A stretch of DNA of 64,000 bases from CAVYOD01 sp963770045 (lineage in GTDB: Bacteria > Acidobacteriota > Aminicenantia > Aminicenantales > CAVYOD01), in NCBI GenBank assembly GCA_963770045.1, contig CAVYOD010000015.1, forward strand, positions 62,001 to 126,000, read 5' to 3'. This document shows positions 26,580 through 35,962 of the stretch, piece after piece (the first letter of the stretch is position 1; the number at the start of each line of letters is the position of its first letter). The notes below the pieces were generated by a model that was given only the letters and a program-made list of their open reading frames with translations, made no database searches and was not told the origin of the DNA. The position numbers were made by a program, and so were the translations under genes.

Positions 26580-27479
26580 ATGGCGAAGAATTTTTTTTCG
26601 ATCATCATTGTACCTCACTCAAGAAAGAGCTCTAAGAGTATCACCCTCTCGCACAAAGCCATCAAGATCTTTCTGGCTTCGTCCGGCGTTTTGGCGCTTC
26701 TCATCATCGGCTTCCTGGTGGATTATATCTCGATGAACGTCACCCGGTCCAAATACCGGGAGCTCTACAAAGAGAGCCAACGGCAGAGGGAGACGATCGC
26801 GGGCTATGAGGGCGATATCGGCCGGCTGAAAACGACCATCAAGAATTTTGAAGAATACATTAAAAAGCTCAATATCATGGCTGGCCTGAAGTCGCGCGAC
26901 GTCCTCAAAGATCTGGGAATCGGCGGCCCCGGCGTCGGGAATGAGGAAGGCGTCGCTCCCTCTTCTGCGTCCCAGGAGCTGTCCTTCAGCAGCATCAAGA
27001 ATCTGAGCCAGCGGGCCGAAAACATCGAAAAGAATCTCGGTACTCTGGTGAGTACCTTCGAGAATCTAACCGCCCGAATGGCGTCCACCCCGACGATCTG
27101 GCCGGCAGCGGGCTGGCCTTCATCGGGTTACGGTTGGAGAGTCGATCCTTTTACCGGGAAGCAGGCGTTCCATCAAGGGATCGACATCGCCACGAACTTT
27201 GGGAATCCGGTTGTCGCCACAGCGGATGGCATCGTCGTCGCGCTCAAGAATGACAAGATGCTGGGGAAATCGATCCTCATCAGCCACGGTTTCGGTTATT
27301 CAACACTCTATGGACATCTTTCGCAATTCCTTGTTAAGACCGGCCAGAAGGTCAATAGAGGTGAAACCATCGGCCTGATCGGGCAGTCGGGGAAAGCCAT
27401 CGGACCGCATGTCCACTATGAAATCCATCTCAATGACAGAGCGGTCAACCCTTACGATTTTATTCTCGAAGAAGATTAA
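26580..27479 (+). CDS. M23-family murein endopeptidase (LytM domain), membrane-anchored
   Basis: A 299-residue envelope protein. A membrane helix at residues about 30-55 (IFLASSGVLALLIIGFLV) is followed by a coiled coil to about residue 170. A C-terminal LytM domain carries the zinc ligands in AFHQGIDIATNFG (H and D) and PHVHYEIHLND (HxH). It probably cleaves peptidoglycan cross-links or, like EnvC, activates amidases. The ligands are all present, so catalysis is plausible. It has its own promoter and stands apart from the mutase genes. Confidence 0.88.
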   Translation: MAKNFFSIIIVPHSRKSSKSITLSHKAIKIFLASSGVLALLIIGFLVDYISMNVTRSKYRELYKESQRQRETIAGYEGDIGRLKTTIKNFEEYIKKLNIMAGLKSRDVLKDLGIGGPGVGNEEGVAPSSASQELSFSSIKNLSQRAENIEKNLGTLVSTFENLTARMASTPTIWPAAGWPSSGYGWRVDPFTGKQAFHQGIDIATNFGNPVVATADGIVVALKNDKMLGKSILISHGFGYSTLYGHLSQFLVKTGQKVNRGETIGLIGQSGKAIGPHVHYEIHLNDRAVNPYDFILEED

Positions 27480-27527
27480 ATTCAGGCACGTTCCCCAATA
27501 ATAAACTTCCATCTCGTCGTCTCGTCC

Positions 27528-27646
27528 AACTAATGCAAACGCGATAAGTAACTTGACATGGTCAAGGTTGCGCCGGAGGCCACCCTCTGGCCCCCGGCGC
27601 AACCTTGAATGGAGATGTCGCATAAGTTATTGCGTTTGTATTAGTT
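27528..27646. repeat. MITE-like palindromic element, copy 1 (119 bp)
   Basis: The terminal inverted repeats are AACTAATGCAAACGC and its near-complement GCGTTTGTATTAGTT. Inside lies a long imperfect palindrome, with GGTTGCGCCGG pairing with CCGGCGCAACC. It encodes no protein. The same termini and inner stem occur at 57155-57358. An octamer array (ATCTCGTC GTCTCGTC) abuts its left end. Confidence 0.7.
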
Positions 27647-27731
27647 CCCCGTTATACCGTACCCTGTGCTCCGTCAAAAGAAATGTAAGCAGTGAAGTGT
27701 GAGCCGTTTTGCCTTTTCCAGCCGTCCGGCT

Positions 27732-28670
27732 TTATCTCAGGACATCTCCGATTTTTATCTTGGAGCCGAGAGAGAATGCGTACGCTTCCATCTCTTTTTT
27801 GCCTTCGGGCTGAAGGCGTGCGATAAGAAATACGGTCCTGCCCCCGCAACTGACTTCGAGGCCTTCTTTTCTAACGGCGATGACCTCGCCCGGGTGGGCG
27901 CCGTCCCTCTTCTCAGGGAGGGGCAAAGACTCGCCTTCGATGATCTTTATCCGGGTCGTCCCGGCGAAGATGAAAGCCGACGGCCAGGGTGAGAAGGCCC
28001 GGACCTGACGGCCGATAAGCTCAGCCGGCTTCGCCCAATCCACCTGTCCATCTTTCTTGCGGAGTTTGGGTGCGTAGGTGGCCAGGGCGTGGTTCTGAGG
28101 GACAGGTGTCATCCGGTTGATCTCATGGAGTGTCTGAACGAGGAGCGCGGCGCCTCTTTCAGCCAGCCTGGTCTCGAGCTCAAAGGCCTTTTCGCGCGGC
28201 TGGATATCCATTTCCTCTTGAGCCAGGATGTCGCCTTCGTCCATTTTTTCGTTGAGGACGAAAATCGTCACCCCGGTTTTTTGTTCGCCGTTGAGGATGG
28301 CCCATTGGACGGGCGATGCGCCGCGGTATTTGGGAAGCAAAGAAAAATGAACGTTGACGGAGCGGTGAGGCGGGAGATCGATGATCGAGCGGGGCAAGAT
28401 CTGGCCGTAGGCAACCACGACGTTGATGTCCGGACGCGCGGAATTGATTGTTTCCAGGGCCAGCGCATCATGCCGGATCTTCTCCGGTTGGAAGACGGGG
28501 ATTTTTTTCTCCGCGGCGAATCTCTTCACCGGGCAGGGAACGAGGTGTTTCCCCCGGCCCGATGGCCGGTCCGGCTGAGTGATGACGAGCTCTATGGAGT
28601 GGCCGGTCCGGAGGAGACCCCCGAGGGAGGGCAGGGCCGATTCGGGGGCCCCGAAGAAAACGATTCTCAT
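27732..28670 (-). CDS. fmt: methionyl-tRNA formyltransferase
   Basis: Formylates initiator Met-tRNA. A 312-residue protein with RIVFFGAPESALPSL at the start, the 10-formyl-THF site (VNVHFSLLPKYRGASPVQWA with the catalytic Asn-His pair and SLLPKYRG loop), and GVTIFVLNEKMDEGDIL. A C-terminal OB-like domain follows. ATG 28670 overlaps the def stop by one base (TGATG), so the two are translationally coupled, as is common for fmt and def. Confidence 0.95.
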   Translation of the reverse strand: MRIVFFGAPESALPSLGGLLRTGHSIELVITQPDRPSGRGKHLVPCPVKRFAAEKKIPVFQPEKIRHDALALETINSARPDINVVVAYGQILPRSIIDLPPHRSVNVHFSLLPKYRGASPVQWAILNGEQKTGVTIFVLNEKMDEGDILAQEEMDIQPREKAFELETRLAERGAALLVQTLHEINRMTPVPQNHALATYAPKLRKKDGQVDWAKPAELIGRQVRAFSPWPSAFIFAGTTRIKIIEGESLPLPEKRDGAHPGEVIAVRKEGLEVSCGGRTVFLIARLQPEGKKEMEAYAFSLGSKIKIGDVLR

Positions 28671-29182
28671 CAAGCCTTGCCTGTTTCGGAACGCTTTTTC
28701 AATTTCTTCTTAATCAGGGTCCTCTTCAGAGGAGACAGCCGCTCAATAAAAAGCCTTCCATTGATGTGGTCGATCTCGTGGCAGAAGACTCTGGCCAGCT
28801 GACCTTGAGCCTGATAGATCTTTTCCTTCCCTTCGAGGTCAAGGCCTCTGACCACGACCTTAACCGGTCTGGCGACTCTCTCCCGAATGTCGGGGACAGA
28901 GAGGCAGCCTTCTTCCATGATGACCTCTCCCTCTTGGCTTAGGAGTTCTGGATTGATTAAGATGATCAGGTCTTCTTCTCTTTCGCCCACCGAAACGTCC
29001 ACCGTAATCACTCTCTTGCCGACATTCACCTGGGGAGCCGCCAGCCCGATCCCCGGCGCCGAGTGCATGGTTTCGACCATGTCGCGGACGAGCTCCAGAA
29101 TCTGCTGGTCGATCGTCCGGACGGGCTCGGCAGAAGTGGACAGAACCGGGTCCCCGTATTTGATGATCTTCCGGATCCCCAT
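28670..29182 (-). CDS. def: peptide deformylase
   Basis: Removes the N-formyl group from nascent proteins using a metal ion. All three motifs are present: GIGLAAPQ, EGCLSVP (metal Cys) and HEIDH (metal His pair and catalytic Glu). ATG 29182 (MGIRKIIKYG) is chosen over an upstream start because TGAGGG lies eight bases before it and deformylases begin this way. That gives 170 residues. Confidence 0.95.
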   Translation of the reverse strand: MGIRKIIKYGDPVLSTSAEPVRTIDQQILELVRDMVETMHSAPGIGLAAPQVNVGKRVITVDVSVGEREEDLIILINPELLSQEGEVIMEEGCLSVPDIRERVARPVKVVVRGLDLEGKEKIYQAQGQLARVFCHEIDHINGRLFIERLSPLKRTLIKKKLKKRSETGKA

Positions 29183-29202
29183 GGTTATTCCCTCAGCCAC
29201 TT

Positions 29203-29231
29203 ATTTTAGGCAAATTCACGGCTTTATGCAA
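29203..29231 (-). promoter_or_regulatory. candidate promoter for def-fmt
   Basis: The minus strand has TTGCAA/TTGCAT at 29226-29231 (about three of six), a 17-base spacer and TAAAAT (29203-29208, five of six). It lies 21 bases upstream of the def start. Confidence 0.4.
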
Positions 29232-29244
29232 TTCAGTAAAGATG

Positions 29245-29279
29245 GTGAGAAGTGAGCTGTGAGCAGTGAGCAGTGAGAA
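29245..29279 (+). repeat. tandem heptamer array, five units
   Basis: GTGAGAA GTGAGCT GTGAGCA GTGAGCA GTGAGAA, contiguous and in phase. It lies between def and the convergent OPT transporter. The 230 bases after it (29280-29510) are AT-richer and hold no recognisable gene. Confidence 0.75.
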
Positions 29280-29510
29280 GCTAAAATCACAGGAAATATA
29301 TGATCGCTCAATCACTTATCAATCATCCGTCATCGTCAAGATGTTTAAGCCCGTAGGAAGCAAGGGATATGAGGGGTAGGCACGGGCAAGCAATTTCCCC
29401 AGAGTGCAATATTCAAGTGGATTTTACGCCAACTTGCAGGAGTAGGAGGTCTCAAGAGAAAACCAATGAGTTTTCAGTATTTATTGTCTACTCACTCGCT
29501 CACATCCCTC

Positions 29511-31535
29511 TTATATAACGGCCGAGGGCGGCGGGGGTTCATCGGGGGCGCCGGCATTCCGGAGCGGAACACGGACAAGGTAGTAGCCCATGACGACCAG
29601 GACAACGATGCCCACAATATAGCTGGGGCTCTTAAAAATCTCGGGGATGTTGAACTTGAGGATTCCCTGCATAAAAAAGAATGTCCAGGCCGCCCTGAGC
29701 AGCCCCGTCAGCGCTTCCCCGGCGATCAGCCCAGCGGCCAGCAGGATACCAACATTCTCGACGCGCGCTTTCTGGGCCGGGTTCAGTTTCTTGCGCACAA
29801 CCATCTTGTCCACGATCCCCTTGATCATTCCCCCCGCAAAAATAGCAAAGGTGGTTTCGAGGGGAAGATACATCCCGACGGCCACAAGCATGGGGGATTT
29901 GACCTGGACCAGGATAAAAGCAAACCCCATGAACAACCCGACGATAACCAGGGGCCAGGCCATCTCACCGCCGACAATTCCCTTGGAGAGGGCGGCCATC
30001 AGACCGGCTTGGGGAGCGGGAAGTTCCCTGCTTCCAAAGGTGAACGCGCCGTGGAGGATCATCAAGGGGAAGAAAAGAACGAGCGAGGCGATGAGTATGC
30101 CGAAGATATCTCCGACCTGCATTTTCCATGGTGTGCCGCCCAGGATGTGTCCGACCTTCAGGTCCTGGAGCATCTCTCCCGCGACGGCCGAAGAGACACA
30201 GACAACGGCGGCGACCCCGAGAACGGCGGTCACCCCGCTCATACCTGTCGCTCCCACGAGAACCATGAGCAGGGCGGCGATAATCAGGGTGGAAAGGGTC
30301 AGGCCGGAGACGGGGTTATTCGATGAACCGATCGTTCCCACGAGATTGCCGGAGACCGCCGCGAAGAAGAACCCGGCCACGGCCATGACTGCCGCTGCCA
30401 GAACGGCGGTTCCGACAGATTTAGAAAATATGTTGTAGACGAAGATCATCAGAACGAAGGTGATCGCCAATCCTCCCAGGACGACTTTCATGTTCAGGTC
30501 TTTTTCCAGACGGGACGCCACCTCGACATGTCCGGCTGCTTTTCTCACATCGGCGACCGATCTCTTGATCCCGGCGCCGAGGTTTTTCCTCATCCTGTAG
30601 AGGGTATTGCCGGCGCCGACGAGCATGCCGCCCACGGCGATCGGCCTGATGATGAACTTCCAGACATTGACCATCATGTCCGCCCACCCGACCTGAGCCA
30701 TGGAAACACCCGGGCCGTAAAATTTTTCGACCAACTGGGGGCCAAGGAAATACATGAAGAGAGGAGCGAAAAGCCCCCAAGCCAGCACGCCTCCGGCGAA
30801 GTTGAGAGACGCGAGCCGGGGCCCGATAATGTAGCCGACGCCGATGTAGGCAGGATAGATTCCGGGCCCGGCCACGGAGATCGTTCCCCCCGTGTCGACT
30901 TTGGGAGCGGCTTTCTCTATTCCCAGCCTGACAAAGCTCGTCCCAATCGAGCCGACCTTGATGACAAAATCCTTGGTCGCCGCAAAGAGCCTGATGACTC
31001 CCAGGGAGTAGATAAAAGCGCCGACTCCCATGGCTTGGAAAAGGAACTTGGCGCCGGCGCTGCCCTTCTGCCCGGCCTTGTGGATTTCGGAGGCCGCCAC
31101 GGACTCGGGGAAGGGAAGGTCGGGATCGGTCACCATGACCCGTCTCAAGAAGGTGACGAAAAGGATCCCCAGGAAACCGCCGACAAACATGAGCGCCGTG
31201 GACTTGAGATAGGCATCGACCGTGTTGAGCTTCGTCCAAGCGCCCACGATCAGAAAAGCGGGGATCGTGAAGATGGCTCCGGCCGCGACGGATTCTCCGA
31301 TCGATCCGACCGTTCGGGCGAAATTCTCTTCGAGGATGGAGCCTCTCAAGATCCGCAGAACGGCCATCCCGATGACCGCCGCAGGATAAGTGGCCGCGAT
31401 GGTCATGCCCGCCCTGAGTCCCAGGTAGGCGTTGGCCGCCCCCAGAATCACGGTCATGAACAACCCCAGCACAAGAGCTCTGCCCGTGAATTCCCGGAGA
31501 TCGGTCTTTTCAGGAACAAAAGGTTTGTAGCTCAT
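29511..31535 (-). CDS. OPT-family oligopeptide transporter
   Basis: A 674-residue membrane protein with about 15 hydrophobic helices, GLRAGMTIAATYPAAVIGM near the N-terminus and PFPESVAASEIHKAG, typical of the bacterial OPT family that imports oligopeptides or metal-chelate complexes by proton symport. The segment SSNNPVSGLTLSTLI is another family hallmark. It is a single-gene unit; AAGGAG precedes the ATG and a promoter lies at 31567-31596. Confidence 0.88.
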   Translation of the reverse strand: MSYKPFVPEKTDLREFTGRALVLGLFMTVILGAANAYLGLRAGMTIAATYPAAVIGMAVLRILRGSILEENFARTVGSIGESVAAGAIFTIPAFLIVGAWTKLNTVDAYLKSTALMFVGGFLGILFVTFLRRVMVTDPDLPFPESVAASEIHKAGQKGSAGAKFLFQAMGVGAFIYSLGVIRLFAATKDFVIKVGSIGTSFVRLGIEKAAPKVDTGGTISVAGPGIYPAYIGVGYIIGPRLASLNFAGGVLAWGLFAPLFMYFLGPQLVEKFYGPGVSMAQVGWADMMVNVWKFIIRPIAVGGMLVGAGNTLYRMRKNLGAGIKRSVADVRKAAGHVEVASRLEKDLNMKVVLGGLAITFVLMIFVYNIFSKSVGTAVLAAAVMAVAGFFFAAVSGNLVGTIGSSNNPVSGLTLSTLIIAALLMVLVGATGMSGVTAVLGVAAVVCVSSAVAGEMLQDLKVGHILGGTPWKMQVGDIFGILIASLVLFFPLMILHGAFTFGSRELPAPQAGLMAALSKGIVGGEMAWPLVIVGLFMGFAFILVQVKSPMLVAVGMYLPLETTFAIFAGGMIKGIVDKMVVRKKLNPAQKARVENVGILLAAGLIAGEALTGLLRAAWTFFFMQGILKFNIPEIFKSPSYIVGIVVLVVMGYYLVRVPLRNAGAPDEPPPPSAVI

Positions 31536-31566
31536 CCCTCTCTCCTTGAGTGAACTGATGCCCTAA

Positions 31567-31596
31567 TGTATATTAAAAGTCGTCCCGGAAAGTCAA
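31567..31596 (-). promoter_or_regulatory. sigma70-type promoter for the OPT transporter
   Basis: On the minus strand TTGACT (31591-31596, five of six) precedes TATACA (31567-31572, four of six) by 18 bases. An overlapping TAATAT would give a 15-base spacer. Confidence 0.5.
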
Positions 31597-31605
31597 GACA
31601 ATATA

Positions 31606-31633
31606 GTGAGCAGTGAACTGTGAGCCGTGAGCG
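31606..31633 (+). repeat. tandem heptamer array, four units
   Basis: GTGAGCA GTGAACT GTGAGCC GTGAGCG, directly upstream of the OPT promoter and about 160 bases before mreB. The remaining gap to mreB shows no gene. Confidence 0.7.
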
Positions 31634-31794
31634 GAAATTAATGAGTGATCCAAAATGCTCTATCCCAAGAACTTAACTCCTTTCTCATCATCCCTTCCCC
31701 CTCACCGTCACTTCGAAACGCAGGAACCGGAATTTTGATTGAACGGACGACTAAAATGTGGTAAAAGGATGGAGGAGAATGAAGAAGGACTGAA

Positions 31795-32826
31795 ATGAGT
31801 CTCATCAGTTGGTTCAAGGAAAGACTTTTTTGTGACCTGGCCATCGACCTGGGCACAGCCAATACCCTGGTCTTCCTGAAAGGCAAGGGGATCATTGTCC
31901 AGGAACCCTCGATCGTCGTGATCAACAAGCAGTCCGGCAAGGTCGAAGCCGTGGGCACAAGGGCCAAGGAAATGCTCGGCAAGACGCCGTCCTCGGTGAT
32001 CGCCATCAAACCGATGCGCGACGGAGTGATCGCCGATTTCGAGATCGCCGAGAAGATGCTCGACTTTTTTATCAAAAGGTCGATGAACAACCGGGGCTTC
32101 CTGCTCCGCCCCAGAATCGTCATCGGCATCCCGACCGGAATCACCCAGGTCGAGAGGAGGGCTGTCAAGGACGTGGCCATGCGGGCCAAGGCCTCCGAAG
32201 TCTATCTCATCGAGCAGCCCGTGTCGGCCGCCATCGGGGCCGACCTTCCGATCTCCGAGCCCACCGGAAACATGATCGTAGACATCGGGGGGGGGACAAC
32301 CGACATCGCCGTTATCTCGCTCAACGGAATCGTCTTCAATCACTCGATTCGGATCGCCGGTAACGAGATGGACGAGTCGATCATTCAATATCTGAAGAAG
32401 AAATACAACCTCCTGATCGGAGAGCGGACGGCCGAGCAGGTCAAGATCCAGATCGGCTCCGCCTATCCTCTGGATGAACCGATGACCATAGAGATTAAGG
32501 GGAGGGACCTCCGGGAGGGCATCCCCAAGACGATCGTCGTCGACGACCAGGAAATCCGGGAATCGCTCGAGGATGTTGTCTCCTCCATTATCAACGCCAT
32601 CCGGATCGCCCTCGAAAAGACGCCCCCGGAACTCTCGGCCGACATCATCGACCGCGGGATCATCCTCACGGGGGGAGGGGCGCTTCTGAAAAACCTGGAC
32701 AAACGCATCCGAGAGGAAACCCAGCTGCCCGTTTTTATAACCGACGATCCCCTGGCCTCTGTTGTTCTCGGAGCTGGCAAGATGCTGGATGATCTCGAGC
32801 TCTTGAAAAAGATATCTCTGATTTGA
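31795..32826 (+). CDS. mreB: rod-shape actin homologue MreB
   Basis: Bacterial actin that guides lateral wall synthesis. A 343-residue protein with the phosphate loops DLAIDLGTANTLVF and MIVDIGGGTTDIAVI, the adenosine motif ILTGGGALLKNLD, and the typical MRDGVIADFEIAE stretch. GGAGGAG lies upstream of the start. It begins the mreB-mreC-mreD-mrdA-rodA operon. Confidence 0.97.
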   Translation: MSLISWFKERLFCDLAIDLGTANTLVFLKGKGIIVQEPSIVVINKQSGKVEAVGTRAKEMLGKTPSSVIAIKPMRDGVIADFEIAEKMLDFFIKRSMNNRGFLLRPRIVIGIPTGITQVERRAVKDVAMRAKASEVYLIEQPVSAAIGADLPISEPTGNMIVDIGGGTTDIAVISLNGIVFNHSIRIAGNEMDESIIQYLKKKYNLLIGERTAEQVKIQIGSAYPLDEPMTIEIKGRDLREGIPKTIVVDDQEIRESLEDVVSSIINAIRIALEKTPPELSADIIDRGIILTGGGALLKNLDKRIREETQLPVFITDDPLASVVLGAGKMLDDLELLKKISLI

Positions 32827-32842
32827 TCAGCCTTGGACTTTC

Positions 32843-33679
32843 ATGCCCTCGTTCCTGAGAGAAAACAAGAAACCGATCATTTTCCTGGCCTTGATTTTTT
32901 TCCATCTCATCTTGATCTCGCTCCAGGTTCCGCTGGGCTACAAACAGAGCCTGTTTGAGAAAGCCGTCTTCGGCGTGTTTTCGCCCTTCCAGCGCCTGAC
33001 CAGTTCGGCACTCCGCGGCGCAGGGAACTTCTGGAGCCGTTACCTTCACCTCGGCCGTGTCGAAGAGGAGAATCAGCGGATGCGGAAGGAGCTGTTTTTT
33101 CTCCGTCAGCAAGTGAATTTTCTGAAGGACTCGCTCCTTCGATTCCGGACCGAACGGGAGATCGAGGCCCTGCTCTCCAGGGTCGGGAGTTCGATCATCG
33201 TGTCCCGGGTGATCGGACTGGATGCCTCGAACTATTTCCGATCCATCATCATCAACAAGGGTCGCCTCGACGGCGTGAAAAAGGACATGGTCGTCCTGGA
33301 CAAATTCGGAAATCTGGTCGGAAGGGTGGTCGATCCGGTCTCGCTCGACGAGAGCCGGGTTCAACTGGTCACCGACACGGAGAGCGGGGTCAGCGTCTAC
33401 TGCGGGCCGGAGCGGTCCGTCGGCGTCGCCTCGGGCGACGGGCAGGGAAGATGCCTGGTCAAGTATATTCTCGCTTCGGCCAAAGATGCGCAGCCCGGCG
33501 ATGAGATTATCACCTCCGGTTTCGACCATATCTTCCCCTCGGGAGTCAAGGTGGGGAAGGTCCTCTCTTCCGTCCAAGATACGTCCCTCTTCAAGAAGAT
33601 TCTGATCGAGCCCATGTTCCGACACAGTGAAATCGATGAAGTCGCGATTTTGACCGCGGATATCAAACACCTTTTTTGA
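32843..33679 (+). CDS. mreC: rod-shape protein MreC
   Basis: Periplasmic scaffold of the elongasome. A 278-residue protein with an N-terminal membrane helix (IIFLALIFFHLILISLQV), a coiled coil (EEENQRMRKELFFLRQQV) and two beta barrels with IVSRVIGLDASNYFRSI and GDEIITSGFDHIFPSGVKVG, the conserved MreC motifs. It lies 16 bases after mreB. Confidence 0.93.
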   Translation: MPSFLRENKKPIIFLALIFFHLILISLQVPLGYKQSLFEKAVFGVFSPFQRLTSSALRGAGNFWSRYLHLGRVEEENQRMRKELFFLRQQVNFLKDSLLRFRTEREIEALLSRVGSSIIVSRVIGLDASNYFRSIIINKGRLDGVKKDMVVLDKFGNLVGRVVDPVSLDESRVQLVTDTESGVSVYCGPERSVGVASGDGQGRCLVKYILASAKDAQPGDEIITSGFDHIFPSGVKVGKVLSSVQDTSLFKKILIEPMFRHSEIDEVAILTADIKHLF

Positions 33680-33690
33680 GGCGGAGCGAG

Positions 33691-34170
33691 ATGAGAGATT
33701 TCGCAGAGGCCGGCTTGGGGATCCTGGGGGCCTTCCTTCTGTACACCCTCCTGGGCAAGATCTCTGTTTCGCTGCTCCTCATCTTTAATCCGTTCCTCCT
33801 GGTCGTGATGTATTTTGCCTTGGCCAAGGGAGAGATGTTCGGCGCATTCACGGGGACCTTCTGCGGTCTGGTCCAGGACTCTTTTTCTATCGGCGTTTTT
33901 GGGGTGGCCGGGTTGAGCCAGACCGTCCTCGGTTATTTGACCGGATTTGTTTCGAAAAAAATCAACGTCGTCCCTCTTTCCCGGAACTTTGTTTTTCTGC
34001 TTATCATGGCCACGGCCGAGCTGCTCATCTGGGCCCTTCTCTATGCGTTGATCTTCGCCCAGCGGTTGAACACCGGGGGAGCGCTTCTCTTCCTGCGGCC
34101 CCTCTTGATGGCCTTGTGCGGCAGCCTCTTCTTTTACTTCAAGCGTAAATCGAAAGCGGACAAAGCCTAG
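33691..34170 (+). CDS. mreD: rod-shape protein MreD
   Basis: A small membrane protein of the elongasome: 159 residues, five hydrophobic helices, and the conserved GAFTGTFCGLVQDSFS loop. The start is ATG 33691, with GGCGGAG upstream; an earlier in-frame TTG would overlap mreC. Position between mreC and mrdA supports the call. Confidence 0.88.
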   Translation: MRDFAEAGLGILGAFLLYTLLGKISVSLLLIFNPFLLVVMYFALAKGEMFGAFTGTFCGLVQDSFSIGVFGVAGLSQTVLGYLTGFVSKKINVVPLSRNFVFLLIMATAELLIWALLYALIFAQRLNTGGALLFLRPLLMALCGSLFFYFKRKSKADKA

Positions 34171-34174
34171 AAAG

Positions 34175-35962
34175 ATGATCGAAGCCGACAAGATCTACGA
34201 GGACCTTTCGCTGATCCTGCGCCGGGCGCGAACGATCTTTCTGATCATCGAGATTCTGTTTGTCCTGCTGATCTTTTCCTACTGGAAAATTCAGATCCTC
34301 GAGCACCAAAAGTACTGGAGGCTGTCCGAAGCGAACCGGACGAGAGAGGTGCTCCTTCCCTCTCCGCGGGGCTTGATCCGCGACCGGAACATGGTCATCC
34401 TGGCGAACAACACGGCCTCTTTCCGGGCCTGCATCATTCGGGAGAACTGCAAGAATTTCAAGGAATCCTGCAGCAAGGTCAGCCAGCTGTTGGAGATCGA
34501 GGAGGACGTCCTCAAGAAACGAATTGAAAAATACGCCTCCATGCCGCAGTTTGCGCCGCTGGTGGTGAAAGATAACTTGGCCATCGAGGATGTGTCGCGC
34601 ATCGAGGGAAGAAAGCTGGAGCTCCCCGAATTGGTGATCGAGACCGAACCCAAGAGGTCATATCCTTACGGGATGGTCGGCGCGCACGTCCTGGGCTATC
34701 TCCAGGAGATATCGTCCGAGGAACTGAAGATGGAAACGTTCAAGAAAAAACACCTCGGAGACCTGGTCGGAAAAATGGGCGTTGAGAAAGAGTACGAGCG
34801 GCGGTTGCAAGGCACCGACGGCCGGCTGATCGAGGTCGTGGACAGCCTGGGGCGGGGCAGGGGAGAGATCGGGAGGATCGAGCCCATTCCGGGGGAAGAC
34901 ATTCAACTGACTCTGGACTTCGATCTCCAACGCAAGGCCGAGGAGCTTCTCAACGGCCGGGAGGGCGCGATCCTGGTCCTGGACCCCCGGAACGGCGAGA
35001 TCCTGGCCCTGGCCAGCTTCCCCACTTTTGACCCCAACAAATTCGTCAGCCGTTTTTCGCCGGAGGAGTGGCAGAGCCTGATCACGAGCCCGGTCTTTCC
35101 GCTTGAGAACCGGGCCATTCGGGGTCTCTATTCTCCCGGCTCGGCCTTTAAACCGATCATCGCCCTCGGAGCTCTGGAGTCGAACGTCATCTCCGAGAGC
35201 ACTTCCTTCTTCTGCAGCGGATCGACGGAGATCTACGGGCATCCGTTTTCCTGCTGGTTCAAACCCGGCCACGGGTTTATGAACCTGACCAACGGGATCA
35301 AGAATTCATGCAATGTCTATTTCTATAACGTAGGCCGGCGCCTTGGGATCGACGATATCGCCAGGTACTCGGGGATGGTCGGCTTGGGTAAAAAATGCGG
35401 CATCGACATTCCCGGCGAAAAGGAGGGGCTGGTGCCGAGCCCCGAGTGGAAGGAGAGGACCTACCACACCGCCTGGTTTCCGGGTGAGACCATCTCGGTT
35501 GCGATTGGGCAGGGGCCACTGGTCGTGACTCCTCTCCAGGTCGCGGCTTACACGGCCGTGATCGCCAATCGGGGGAGGCGAATTATCCCTCACCTCTTCA
35601 AGTCCGCCCGGGAGGACGCCTCCGGATCGCCGGTCCCGATCAAACGAGAGAACTTCGAAAAGGTGATCGAAGGGATGTGGTTGTCGGTCAACGATCACGG
35701 AACCGGACAGCAGGCCAGGGTCGAGGGATTCAACATCTGCGGAAAAACGGGTTCGACCCAGACCATGAGCTCAGAACTGGCGAAAAAATTGGCCGCACAA
35801 AACAGAGGTGTCAAAACGCACTCCTGGTTCACCGGTTTCGCGTCTAGAGAAGAGCCGCGGATCGTCGTTACGATCTTGGTGGAATTCGGAGGCATGGGCG
35901 GCGCAACGGCCGCTCCTCTGGCCCGGGAGCTTTTCGACCTCTATAAGAAAAAATATGATTGA
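34175..35962 (+). CDS. mrdA: penicillin-binding protein 2 (transpeptidase of the elongasome)
   Basis: Class B PBP of 595 residues. One N-terminal membrane helix precedes the dimerisation domain (LLPSPRGLIRDRN, MGVEKEYERRLQG). The transpeptidase domain has the active-site serine in SPGSAFKP (SxxK), the SxN motif in NSCNVYF and the KTGST box in CGKTGSTQT. It cross-links peptidoglycan together with RodA. It starts four bases after mreD and overlaps rodA by eight bases. Confidence 0.96.
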   Translation: MIEADKIYEDLSLILRRARTIFLIIEILFVLLIFSYWKIQILEHQKYWRLSEANRTREVLLPSPRGLIRDRNMVILANNTASFRACIIRENCKNFKESCSKVSQLLEIEEDVLKKRIEKYASMPQFAPLVVKDNLAIEDVSRIEGRKLELPELVIETEPKRSYPYGMVGAHVLGYLQEISSEELKMETFKKKHLGDLVGKMGVEKEYERRLQGTDGRLIEVVDSLGRGRGEIGRIEPIPGEDIQLTLDFDLQRKAEELLNGREGAILVLDPRNGEILALASFPTFDPNKFVSRFSPEEWQSLITSPVFPLENRAIRGLYSPGSAFKPIIALGALESNVISESTSFFCSGSTEIYGHPFSCWFKPGHGFMNLTNGIKNSCNVYFYNVGRRLGIDDIARYSGMVGLGKKCGIDIPGEKEGLVPSPEWKERTYHTAWFPGETISVAIGQGPLVVTPLQVAAYTAVIANRGRRIIPHLFKSAREDASGSPVPIKRENFEKVIEGMWLSVNDHGTGQQARVEGFNICGKTGSTQTMSSELAKKLAAQNRGVKTHSWFTGFASREEPRIVVTILVEFGGMGGATAAPLARELFDLYKKKYD